From positions 1 through 5,040 of the forward strand of contig OMRJ01000299.1 in NCBI GenBank assembly GCA_900313475.1: a DNA stretch of 5,040 bases, written 5' to 3'. Within the stretch, counting starts at the first letter, position 1. Each line of letters starts with the position of its first letter. The stretch comes from an uncultured Eubacteriales bacterium. Lineage in GTDB: Bacteria > Bacillota > Clostridia > Oscillospirales > Acutalibacteraceae. The translations under genes were made by a program, and so were the position numbers. The notes below the pieces were generated by a model, which saw nothing but the letters and a program-made list of their open reading frames with translations, was not told where the DNA came from and did not search any database. This document shows, piece after piece, positions 1 to 5,040 of this stretch.

Positions 1-2
1 CA

Positions 3-25
3 ATATAATACCGGTATTATATAAT
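3..25 (+). promoter_or_regulatory. Perfect 20-bp palindrome overlapping a -10 box; probable operator of the RHH gene
   Basis: Bases 3-22 are a perfect inverted repeat centred on CCGG at 11-14, with half-site ATATAATACC. A consensus TATAAT lies at 20-25, overlapping the right arm, so a bound repressor would cover the promoter. The matching -35 would fall around base 1 or before and cannot be seen. Transcription would start near 32, leaving a leader of about 20 nt. RHH proteins of the Arc/CopG type commonly bind such palindromes at their own promoters, so autoregulation by the protein encoded at 52 is the natural inference. The palindrome also places TATAAT-like hexamers on both strands. Confidence 0.55.
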
Positions 26-51
26 ATTCGACAGAAAGAGGTGACTACACT

Positions 52-237
52 ATGGCACAAGCGCAAATTGAAGCGAACAAACGCTTCCGAAAGAAATCCT
101 ATGACCGAATCGAAATAACAGTTCCAAAAGGCGACAGAGAAAAGATCGTTCAAGCCGCCAGCGCGGCCGGTATGAGTGTAAACGCTTTTATCAAAGAAGC
201 ACTGGTCGAATATATCGCCCGCACAACCAAACAATAA
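52..237 (+). CDS. Small ribbon-helix-helix (Arc/CopG-like) DNA-binding protein
   Basis: This 61-residue protein is predicted to be a dimeric DNA-binding regulator of the ribbon-helix-helix superfamily. Residues 1-17 are polar and basic. Residues 19-25 (RIEITVP) form the alternating beta strand that would enter the major groove. Residues 27-39 form helix A, followed by a Gly-40 turn, and residues 42-56 (SVNAFIKEALVEY and on) form helix B, typical of Arc/MetJ-like folds. The ATG is well placed, with SD GAGGTG at 38-43 and 8 nt of spacing. Upstream lies a perfect palindrome over the promoter, which suggests autorepression. A terminator follows the stop, so the gene is a single transcription unit separate from the transposase. 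RHH proteins often act as antitoxins, but no toxin gene lies beside it here. Its target beyond its own promoter is unknown. Confidence 0.85.
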   Translation: MAQAQIEANKRFRKKSYDRIEITVPKGDREKIVQAASAAGMSVNAFIKEALVEYIARTTKQ

Positions 238-241
238 AACG

Positions 242-274
242 AAAGCCCTGTCCATGAACGGACGGGGCTTTTTT
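242..274 (+). terminator. Intrinsic terminator after the RHH gene
   Basis: A 12-bp stem pairs 242-253 with 260-271 (AAAGCCCTGTCC against GGACGGGGCTTT, one G-T wobble). The loop is 6 nt, and a run of six T at 269-274 closes it. This is a textbook Rho-independent terminator, 4 nt after the RHH stop codon. It insulates the transposase gene from the RHH promoter. Confidence 0.9.
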
Positions 275-294
275 GCATATCAGGAGGAATCAAA

Positions 295-1335
295 ATGAAA
301 AAGCGCAGATTCAAACACCTGTCCTGGACTGACAGGCTGAAAATAGAAACAATGTTAAAGGACAAGCGCCACAAACAGGAAATCGCTGACGAAATCGGCG
401 TTCACCTGAAAACGATCTACAACGAAATCAAGCGTGGCCGTTATATTCATACGAATTCCGACCTGACCGAAGAAGAAAGATACAGTCCGGAAATGGCCGA
501 AGCGGCTTACCGTGAACACCTGGCCGCAAAAGGTCCGGACTTGAAAATCGGGAACGACCACGAACTGGCCCAGCATATCGAAAAGAAAATCGCCGAAGAC
601 GGTTATTCGCCGGCCGCCGTCTTGGGTGAAATTAAGGAACAGGGCCTTGAATTCAAAACGTCGATCTGTGAATCGACCTTGTATTCTTATATCGACAAGG
701 GCGTCTTTTTGACTGTCACGAACAAGAACCTTCCTGTCAAAGGCCAAAAGAAACGCCCGTATAACAAAGTCAAGAGGGCGAAGCGGCCGCCGGCTGGAAC
801 CAGTATCGAAAACCGCCCGAAAGAAATCGACGATCGCGCGGTCGTTGGTGACTGGGAAATGGACTGTGTCGAAGGCAAGAAGAAAACAAAGAAAACCCTT
901 CTGGTTCTGACCGAAAGAAAGTCCAGACGGGAAATCATTCGTCCTATGCGCGACCAGACCGCCCGAAGCGTGGTCCGCGTCCTGGATAGCCTTGAACGTG
1001 AATACGGCGCAAATTTCAGCAAAATCTTTCGAACGATCACTGTCGATAACGGTTCCGAATTCGCTGACTGTGCCGGAATGGAAAAGTCCTGTCGCCGCAA
1101 AGGCAACAGGACAAAGATATACTATTGTCACCCCTATTCGTCATACGAAAGAGGATCAAACGAAAATGTGAATAAAATGATCCGCCGTTGGTTCCCGAAA
1201 GGAACAGACTTCCGGAAAGTCACAGCGAAAGCGATCCAAAAGGTCGAAGACTGGATCAATAACTATCCCCGTGAAATACTGGGCTTCCGGACCGCAGAAG
1301 CCGTTTTCCAGGAAGGCGTCGCGTGTCTTACTTGA
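295..1335 (+). CDS. IS30-family transposase, complete
   Basis: This 346-residue DDE transposase would cut and rejoin the ends of an IS30-type insertion sequence. Residues 8-47 are the IS30 N-terminal helix-turn-helix region (HLSWTDRLKIETML, then EIADEIGVHLKTIYNEIKRG), used for binding the inverted repeats. The integrase-like core carries the triad: Asp190 in GDWEMDCVEG, Asp251 in TVDNGSEF, and Glu290 in ERGSNENVNKMIRRWFPKG, which is the family signature around the third acidic residue. The C-terminus (INNYPREILGFRT) also matches the family, so the protein looks intact with no frameshift. The start is fixed by AGGAGG at 282-287 with 7 nt of spacing. A terminator lies between it and the upstream RHH gene, and no separate promoter is obvious in the 57-nt gap. 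The 3' neighbour is convergent. Confidence 0.95.
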   Translation: MKKRRFKHLSWTDRLKIETMLKDKRHKQEIADEIGVHLKTIYNEIKRGRYIHTNSDLTEEERYSPEMAEAAYREHLAAKGPDLKIGNDHELAQHIEKKIAEDGYSPAAVLGEIKEQGLEFKTSICESTLYSYIDKGVFLTVTNKNLPVKGQKKRPYNKVKRAKRPPAGTSIENRPKEIDDRAVVGDWEMDCVEGKKKTKKTLLVLTERKSRREIIRPMRDQTARSVVRVLDSLEREYGANFSKIFRTITVDNGSEFADCAGMEKSCRRKGNRTKIYYCHPYSSYERGSNENVNKMIRRWFPKGTDFRKVTAKAIQKVEDWINNYPREILGFRTAEAVFQEGVACLT

Positions 1336-1347
1336 ATTTTTTTATGA

Positions 1348-1380
1348 ATTTTTGCAATTTAGTCTTGACTTTTTCACAAA
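1348..1380 (+). mobile_element. Candidate right end (IRR) of the IS30-like element
   Basis: Thirteen bases after the transposase stop begins an AT-rich stretch, ATTTTTGCAATTTAGTC followed by TTGACTTTTTCACA. Its layout (TTGCA, about 8 nt, TTGAC) resembles inverted-repeat ends I recall from IS30-family elements, which usually lie just beyond the transposase gene. The exact outer boundary cannot be set: no inverted copy and no target-site duplication occurs elsewhere in the window, so the left end would have to lie before base 1. The stop codon of the convergent phosphoesterase gene is only about 20 bp further right, so the element would have inserted just beyond that gene. Confidence 0.4.
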
Positions 1381-1399
1381 ATTTTTTAAATAATAAATA

Positions 1400-2098
1400 T
1401 CACGGCGCAACCGATTTTGGGCAAAATGCGAGAAAATCCGACGAAACAAGCGAGAATCGGACTCCGTCGACCGTGAAATCGGCAAAGCGTCCCGTTCTGT
1501 CTCCGTGAATGTGTCCGAAGTAGCAGCGTCTTATGCCGTATTTTTTCAGGACTGTCATTATAGGCTCACATACGCAGCCGTCGCACGCGACGGGATAGTG
1601 CATAAATGCCACGGGTTCACCGCCCGTTTGAATGCCTGCCTCTATTGAGCGCGCAAGGCGCCCCGCTTCACGGTCGATTACCCTGCGGTTTTCTTCGGAA
1701 TCGGCTCCCGCCGCGTCAAAAAACCATCCGCGCGCACCGCACACGGCAATGTCACCGACACGGTAGGCGTTGTTGAACAAAAATTTTATTGTGGAAAAAC
1801 CGTTTTCGCGAAGAAAAATATTGAGCTTGCTCATCGTCTGCCACCAGTAGTCGTGGTTGCCTTTGCCTATTATCTTTGTGCCGGGCAGCGCGTCGAGAAA
1901 ACGGAAATCCGCCGCAGCTTCTCCGAGCGTCATTGCCCATGAGATATCGCCGGGAATTACCACGGTATCGCTTGGTTCCACGAGCGCATTCCACTTGGCG
2001 GAGAGTCGTTGTGTGTAATCCGTCCAGCCTTTGAATATGTCCATCGGCTTGTCGCAGCCGAATGACAGGTGCGTGTCGGCAATGGTATAAAGAGCCAT
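1400..2098 (-). CDS. Calcineurin-like metallophosphoesterase (COG1768 type)
   Basis: This 232-residue, probably cytoplasmic phosphohydrolase has the dimetal motif set of the calcineurin-like superfamily. In order: Asp8-x-His10 (IADTHLS), Asp51 (GDISWAM), Asn81-His82-Asp83 (GKGNHDYWW), His167 (MHYPV) and His196-x-His198 (GHIHG). The stretch from DKPMDIFKGW to GNHDYWW and the ending LVSSDFLAF are characteristic of the small COG1768 group, so the protein appears complete at both ends. The physiological substrate is unknown. It is the second gene of a leftward operon: its ATG lies 5 nt after the upstream stop, and its SD AGAGGT (2111-2116) sits within the upstream coding sequence, 12 nt from the start, which is rather far. 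No terminator is seen after the stop, where the insertion-sequence end begins. Confidence 0.92.
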   Translation of the reverse strand: MALYTIADTHLSFGCDKPMDIFKGWTDYTQRLSAKWNALVEPSDTVVIPGDISWAMTLGEAAADFRFLDALPGTKIIGKGNHDYWWQTMSKLNIFLRENGFSTIKFLFNNAYRVGDIAVCGARGWFFDAAGADSEENRRVIDREAGRLARSIEAGIQTGGEPVAFMHYPVACDGCVCEPIMTVLKKYGIRRCYFGHIHGDRTGRFADFTVDGVRFSLVSSDFLAFCPKSVAP

Positions 2099-2103
2099 GT
2101 TTT

Positions 2104-2973
2104 TCAGTGTACCTCTATTGTATATTTTTTCAGCATTGCCGTCGGGTGATAGGCAAGCTTCGCGCGTCGCAATCCCGCGTCGCCCATGTCTTCCTCACGG
2201 TTAATGTATTTTACGTCGGCGCCGTATCGCGACGAAAACTCATTCACAAGCGTCTGATATGCACCGTTTACGCTTCTGTCGGCTTTTTCAATGTGCGTGT
2301 AGAGCGTGTCGCCGCGCTTTTCGCCGAGCGAAAAGCCGAGCATCCGTCCGTCGGAGAAAAGAGCGCAGCCTATCATGCCGTAGAGGGCGCGGTTTTGAAT
2401 AACCTCAAGCACCTCGCGGTTTTCGTTCTTTTCCTCGCTGTTCGCATTTTTGTCCTCACGGTAAACGTTTTGCAAAAAATCGGCAAATTCGTCGGGCGAT
2501 ACATCATCGGCGTCTATGACCGTGTAGTTCGGCGCGCTTCGTCTGAATTGATTTATAAGATTGCGCTGCCCCGAATATTTTCTTCCCTCAAGTGTTATCA
2601 GGTCGCCGGCGTTATACAGATAGTCCGCAAAATCCGTTTGCTCCTTTACATTTGCATCCGGGCATATTTTCAGCAGCATCGGAACGTATTCCTCCGGGAT
2701 AACGGCAAAATTCACATGTCCGTTTTCGTTCTCGATAAGCCGTTTTACACTCCGTTCCGTATCCGGCGACAGCGGGAGCAGGAAAAACTCTCCGCCGTCG
2801 GGAAAGGTCATTTTTGAAAAAAAAGTGCTGTCTTCAACGGCGAATTTCATCTTGTAGAAATCACGCCACATGAACATTCCGCCGACCGTAAAATCACAGA
2901 TTCGCGATGAGACAAAACCGAAAAACGGACGCACCGACGGAATGTCCGAAAGAGTGAGAGCTTTATAAATAAT
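2104..2973 (-). CDS. DUF2156 (LPG-synthase-C / GNAT-like) protein, probable ATT start
   Basis: This protein belongs to the DUF2156 family, whose GNAT-like fold is shared with the C-terminal catalytic domain of phosphatidylglycerol lysyltransferase. The exact reaction is not known. From the ATT start it has 289 residues. Counting from there, family blocks are FMWRDFY near 34-40, the GRKYSGQRNLINQF block near 130-143, the GFSLGEK strand near 213-219, and HIEKADRSVNGAYQ followed by YINREEDMGDAGLRRAKLAY near 227-275. The conventional start is GTG at 2934, giving 276 residues, but it has no SD and trims the family N-terminus. The frame stays open upstream and encodes YKALTLSDIPSV, as expected of the family, behind an AAGGGG SD. 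I therefore place the start at ATT 2973, less surely than the gene itself. It is the first gene of an operon with the phosphoesterase. There is no signal peptide or membrane segment. Confidence 0.85.
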   Translation of the reverse strand: MIYKALTLSDIPSVRPFFGFVSSRICDFTVGGMFMWRDFYKMKFAVEDSTFFSKMTFPDGGEFFLLPLSPDTERSVKRLIENENGHVNFAVIPEEYVPMLLKICPDANVKEQTDFADYLYNAGDLITLEGRKYSGQRNLINQFRRSAPNYTVIDADDVSPDEFADFLQNVYREDKNANSEEKNENREVLEVIQNRALYGMIGCALFSDGRMLGFSLGEKRGDTLYTHIEKADRSVNGAYQTLVNEFSSRYGADVKYINREEDMGDAGLRRAKLAYHPTAMLKKYTIEVH

Positions 2974-3006
2974 AAAAATTTCCCCTTGGTTTTTGTACAG
3001 AATTTT

Positions 3007-3049
3007 CCTCGTTTAGAGTCAGCCCTTTGGGCACATACTCAAAGCGAGG
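3007..3049 (+). promoter_or_regulatory. Leader hairpin sequestering the SD of the DUF1540 gene
   Basis: In the plus-strand RNA, CCTCG at 3007-3011 pairs with CGAGG at 3045-3049, which is part of the SD. The stem continues with TTT 3012-3014 against AAG 3042-3044 (one G-U pair), an A-A mismatch at 3015/3041, and GAGT 3016-3019 against ACTC 3037-3040. After a small internal loop, GCCC 3022-3025 pairs with GGGC 3029-3032 around a TTT loop. That is 16 pairs in total. No T run follows on either strand, so it is not a simple terminator. As DNA it is also an interrupted inverted repeat between two divergent genes and could instead be a protein-binding site. Confidence 0.6.
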
Positions 3050-3057
3050 TGAAAAAA

Positions 3058-3234
3058 ATGAGTAATTCTTCAAAAAAGAAAGATGAAAAGAGAATAGAGT
3101 GCGACGTAAAGAACTGCATACACAATTCTGCGGACTGCCGCTGCACTGCCGAGTCCATTAAGGTCGGCTGCTCCGATGCGTGCACATGCGATGAAACCGC
3201 ATGCCGTACCTTTGAGTCGGGCGCGGACAGATAA
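3058..3234 (+). CDS. DUF1540 cysteine-rich miniprotein
   Basis: This 58-residue protein has a lysine-rich head (residues 6-12) and eight cysteines at 15, 20, 27, 29, 38, 42, 44 and 49. The spacing fits the DUF1540 pattern: I-x-C-x-V-x-N-C-x-x-N, then C-x-C-T-A-x-x-I-x-V, then T-x-C-x-x-x-A-C-R-T-F. Such proteins are common in spore-forming and gut Clostridia; the cysteines suggest metal binding, but the function is not established. The start is ATG 3058, not an upstream TTG in the same frame at 2986, because GAGGTG at 3046-3051 sits 6 nt before it and the extra residues do not resemble the family. It is transcribed away from the DUF2156 gene, with 84 bp between the two starts. Part of its SD is buried in a hairpin. 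No convincing promoter was found. Confidence 0.88.
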   Translation: MSNSSKKKDEKRIECDVKNCIHNSADCRCTAESIKVGCSDACTCDETACRTFESGADR

Positions 3235-3252
3235 TTCGTAATTCAAAATTAC

Positions 3253-3283
3253 CGTCGGCAGGTGCAGACGTCACATGCCGGCG
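3253..3283. other. Hairpin in the convergent DUF1540 / thrC gap
   Basis: A stem pairs 3253-3264 with 3272-3283 around a 7-nt loop, with one mismatch and one G-T wobble. It lies 18 bp after the DUF1540 stop. The plus-strand side is followed by an A-rich run rather than T, so it is not a standard intrinsic terminator for that gene. Read on the minus strand it is followed by TAATTTT, which is weak. It may act as a transcript-end stabiliser for either gene. Confidence 0.3.
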
Positions 3284-3285
3284 AA

Positions 3286-3328
3286 ACATAAAAACCGCTT
3301 TGCAGGAATTTAGGTGTTCTGCGAACGG
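3286..3328 (-). terminator. Probable intrinsic terminator of threonine synthase
   Basis: On the minus strand, CCGTTCGCAG (3328 down to 3319) pairs imperfectly with CTGCAAAGCGG (3305 down to 3295): CCG, TT and GCAG are paired, with one mismatch and one bulge. The loop is 13 nt. A run of five T follows at 3294-3290, then ATGTTT. The position, 23 nt after the stop codon of the gene, is right, but the stem is imperfect. Confidence 0.5.
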
Positions 3329-3350
3329 GATTCGGAATTTATCGCGGCGT

Positions 3351-4850
3351 TTATCCGTTTATTCCGAGCAGCGCATACACGGCGCCTTCCATTTCGTCCT
3401 TCTTTACCGTTTTTTCGAAACGGACCGGAGCGCCTTTGAGTGCCTTTAGCTGTGACGGAGCGGGGGTGCCTGTCAGTTTTTCGAGAGCGTCAACCATTTC
3501 AAATTCGTCGGACGGCATGGCTTTTCCGTCGCCGACCGCTTCAAGCACCGCCTTGGAGAATTTGAACGGCGAAGCTGTGGAGGCGATGACGTTCGGCGTT
3601 GTGTCGCCCGTTGCGGCGGTGTATTTTTTGTAGACGCTGACGGCAACCGCGGTGTGTGTGTCGCAGAGATAGCGCCCGTTTTTGAACACGTTCGCTATTG
3701 TCGCTTTCGTTTCGGTGTCGTCGCAGAAGCCGGCGGCGAAAATTTCCTTTATTTTATCGAGAATCGCGCCGTCAACGGTAAATTCGCCCGTTGCGGAGAG
3801 CGACGAGTAGAGTTTTTTTACAGTCTCGCTGTCGTTGCCCGAAAGGTGATAGAGAAGGCGTTCGAGATTGCTCGAAATCAGGATGTCCATCGAGGGCGAA
3901 ACCGTTGTGAAGAACGGACGGTTGCGGTTGTAGCGTCCCGTCGTCAAAAACTCGGTGAGCACGTTGTTTGCGTTCGATGCGCAGATGAGCCTGTTTACGG
4001 GAAGTCCCATTTCACGCGCATAGTATGCGGCGAGAATATTTCCGAAGTTGCCCGTAGGAACGGTGAAATTGACTTTTTCGCCGTTTCTTGTTTTTTTCAG
4101 CTTTATCATATCGGCATAGGCGGAGAAGTAGTAAACAATCTGCGGAACGAGACGACCCCAGTTGATGGAGTTTGCGGACGAGAACGCCATATTGTGCGCG
4201 GCAAGCTTCGCTTTTACTTTTTCATCGGTGAAAATGCGCTTTACACCCGTCTGAGCGTCGTCGAAATTGCCGTAAATGGCGCTTACCCCGACGTTATTAC
4301 CCGTCTGTGCGGTCATCTGAAGCTTCTGCATCGGACTTACGCCGTTTTCCGGGTAGAAGACGAGGATGCGCGTGCCGGGCACGTCCTTAAAGCCTTCAAG
4401 CGCCGCCTTGCCGGTGTCGCCCGATGTCGCAACGAGAATTACGGTTTCTTTTCCGTCGGACACTCTTTTTGCCGCGCCCGTGAGAAGATACGGAAGAAGC
4501 TGAAGCGCCATATCCTTGAAAGCGCATGTCGGACCGTGCCACAGCTCCAGAATGTTAAGTTCGCCGCCGAGCGGTACCGTGGGCGCAACCTCCGCGGACG
4601 AAAAACCGGTGCCGTATGCTCCGAGCGTGTATTTTTCAATCTCCTCTGCGGTGTAGTCCGTCAGAAAGAGTGACAGCACCGCGCGCGCCCGCTCGATATA
4701 TGTCATCGGAACGAGCGATTCAATGAAATCATCCGTTATGCGCGGTATCTCCGTAGGGACGAAAAGCCCGCCCTCGGAGGAAATTCCGGACGCTATCGCA
4801 AACGATGACGAAGCATTGATCGAGTTGTTTCTTGTTGACGTGTATTGCAT
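3351..4850 (-). CDS. thrC: Threonine synthase (PLP-dependent)
   Basis: Threonine synthase converts O-phospho-L-homoserine and water to L-threonine and phosphate, the last step of threonine biosynthesis, in the cytoplasm. At 499 residues it is of the long form, with the N-terminal Thr_synth_N domain (YTSTRNN, then EGGLFVP at 26-32). The PLP-binding lysine is Lys112 in HGPTCAFKD (105-113). Other family motifs are ATSGDTGKAA (141-150), NSINWGRLVPQ (227-237), the phosphate-binding loop PTGNFGNILAAYYA (265-278), CDTHTAVAV (396-404) and STASPFKF (424-431). All expected elements are present, so the enzyme should be active. ATG 4850 is preceded by GGAGGT at 4857-4862 with 6 nt of spacing. The leader is only about 28 nt, so there is no room for a T-box or threonine attenuator. 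It is monocistronic here, without hom or thrB beside it, and divergent from the gene at 4976. Confidence 0.97.
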   Translation of the reverse strand: MQYTSTRNNSINASSSFAIASGISSEGGLFVPTEIPRITDDFIESLVPMTYIERARAVLSLFLTDYTAEEIEKYTLGAYGTGFSSAEVAPTVPLGGELNILELWHGPTCAFKDMALQLLPYLLTGAAKRVSDGKETVILVATSGDTGKAALEGFKDVPGTRILVFYPENGVSPMQKLQMTAQTGNNVGVSAIYGNFDDAQTGVKRIFTDEKVKAKLAAHNMAFSSANSINWGRLVPQIVYYFSAYADMIKLKKTRNGEKVNFTVPTGNFGNILAAYYAREMGLPVNRLICASNANNVLTEFLTTGRYNRNRPFFTTVSPSMDILISSNLERLLYHLSGNDSETVKKLYSSLSATGEFTVDGAILDKIKEIFAAGFCDDTETKATIANVFKNGRYLCDTHTAVAVSVYKKYTAATGDTTPNVIASTASPFKFSKAVLEAVGDGKAMPSDEFEMVDALEKLTGTPAPSQLKALKGAPVRFEKTVKKDEMEGAVYALLGING

Positions 4851-4884
4851 AAAAGCACCTCCGGTAAAAAATCATTCAAATTTT

Positions 4885-4913
4885 ATTCTATCAAAATCCT
4901 GTGAAAATGTAAA
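4885..4913 (-). promoter_or_regulatory. Housekeeping promoter of thrC
   Basis: On the minus strand, -35 TTTACA (4913-4908) and -10 TAGAAT (4890-4885) are separated by 17 bp. Each box matches the sigma-A consensus at five of six positions. The start point would be near 4878, giving a leader of about 28 nt before the thrC ATG. Confidence 0.7.
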
Positions 4914-4921
4914 TACTTAAC

Positions 4922-4950
4922 TTGTCTTTTTCTTATATATATGTTACAAT
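4922..4950 (+). promoter_or_regulatory. Housekeeping promoter of the gene starting at 4976
   Basis: -35 TTGTCT (4922-4927) and -10 TACAAT (4945-4950) are separated by 17 bp. A TGT at 4942-4944 makes this an extended -10. The start point would be near 4957, with a leader of about 19 nt. It lies back-to-back with the thrC promoter, the two -35 boxes being 8 bp apart, so their polymerase footprints would overlap. Confidence 0.7.
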
Positions 4951-4975
4951 ACAAAAATACGGAGGCGAAGAAAAA

Positions 4976-5040
4976 ATGTCAATTGACTTCAGTCGGCTCA
5001 CCCGCAGTGAAAAAGAACACGCGGAGTTGAGAATACAGTC
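4976..5040 (+). CDS. Start of an unidentified protein, cut by the window end
   Basis: An ATG at 4976 follows GGAGG (4961-4965, 10 nt of spacing) and a good extended -10 promoter, and the frame is open to the last base. Only 21 complete codons are visible, starting MSIDFSRLTRSEKEH. The peptide is hydrophilic and charged, with no signal peptide or membrane segment. I do not recognise the family and assign no function. The gene is divergent from thrC and shares its 125-bp intergenic region. Confidence 0.75.
   Translation, partial: MSIDFSRLTRSEKEHAELRIQ

Noticed and set aside
270..285. Resemblance of TTTTTTGCATATCAG to the candidate right end, as a possible left end of the element
   Set aside because: The similarity is short and in direct, not inverted, orientation. 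Most of it belongs to the terminator T run.
355..1131. 258-residue open frame on the minus strand opposite the transposase
   Set aside because: It lies wholly within the well-identified IS30 transposase, has no SD or recognisable motif, and its length reflects codon bias on the coding strand.
52..1335. Toxin-antitoxin pair, with the RHH protein as antitoxin
   Set aside because: The following gene is a transposase behind a strong terminator, and no small toxin-like gene is present on either side within the window.
1323..1508. 61-residue open frame on the plus strand between the transposase and the phosphoesterase
   Set aside because: It overlaps the transposase end, the candidate element end and the phosphoesterase C-terminus. 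It has no SD and a low-complexity beginning.
2062..2817. 251-residue open frame on the plus strand opposite the DUF2156 gene
   Set aside because: It is a shadow of the DUF2156 frame and crosses the operon junction. It is hydrophobic in patches but resembles no family and has no SD.
2986..3057. Longer DUF1540 protein starting at TTG 2986
   Set aside because: The 24 extra residues run through the leader hairpin and do not look like the family, while ATG 3058 has a well-spaced SD.
3654..4673. 339-residue open frame on the plus strand opposite thrC
   Set aside because: It is entirely antisense to threonine synthase, whose motifs are all intact. It shows no domain pattern and no start signals.
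4851..4884. T-box or threonine leader-peptide attenuator upstream of thrC
   Set aside because: The leader after the predicted start point is only about 28 nt, with no hairpins or threonine-codon run.

Overview
The window looks like chromosomal DNA of a Bacillota bacterium, most likely a Clostridia-type anaerobe, carrying an insertion-sequence fragment at its left edge. This is inferred from the gene families (a DUF1540 cysteine-rich miniprotein, a DUF2156 acyltransferase-like protein and a COG1768-type phosphoesterase, all common in Clostridia), from strong purine-rich Shine-Dalgarno (SD) sites and from promoters of the housekeeping sigma type. No marker gene fixes the species.

Left part, 1 to about 1390, plus strand: a ribbon-helix-helix (RHH) DNA-binding protein sits behind a perfect 20-bp palindrome that overlaps a TATAAT box. 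A clear intrinsic terminator follows, then a complete IS30-family transposase with its DDE triad. A candidate right end of the element lies between the transposase stop and the next host gene. No matching left end is present, so either the element starts upstream of base 1, which would place the RHH gene inside it, or the right-end call is wrong.

Middle part, 1400 to 2973, minus strand: a two-gene operon reads leftwards, a DUF2156/GNAT-like protein and then a calcineurin-like metallophosphoesterase. The junction gap is 5 nt and the SD of the second gene lies inside the end of the first. The first gene seems to begin at a rare ATT codon, because the reading frame, an SD and the expected family N-terminus all extend upstream of the only conventional (GTG) start.

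Divergent from it, at 3058 to 3234 on the plus strand, is a 58-residue DUF1540 protein with eight cysteines. Its SD is base-paired into a long hairpin in the leader, the most interesting regulatory signal in the window.

Right part: threonine synthase (minus strand, 3351 to 4850) ends tail-to-tail with the DUF1540 gene and has its own promoter and a probable terminator. A divergent promoter drives an unidentified gene that starts at 4976 and runs off the window. Threonine synthase is the only gene with a secure metabolic role. I see no CRISPR array, rRNA, tRNA or recognisable riboswitch, and no defence or biosynthetic system.
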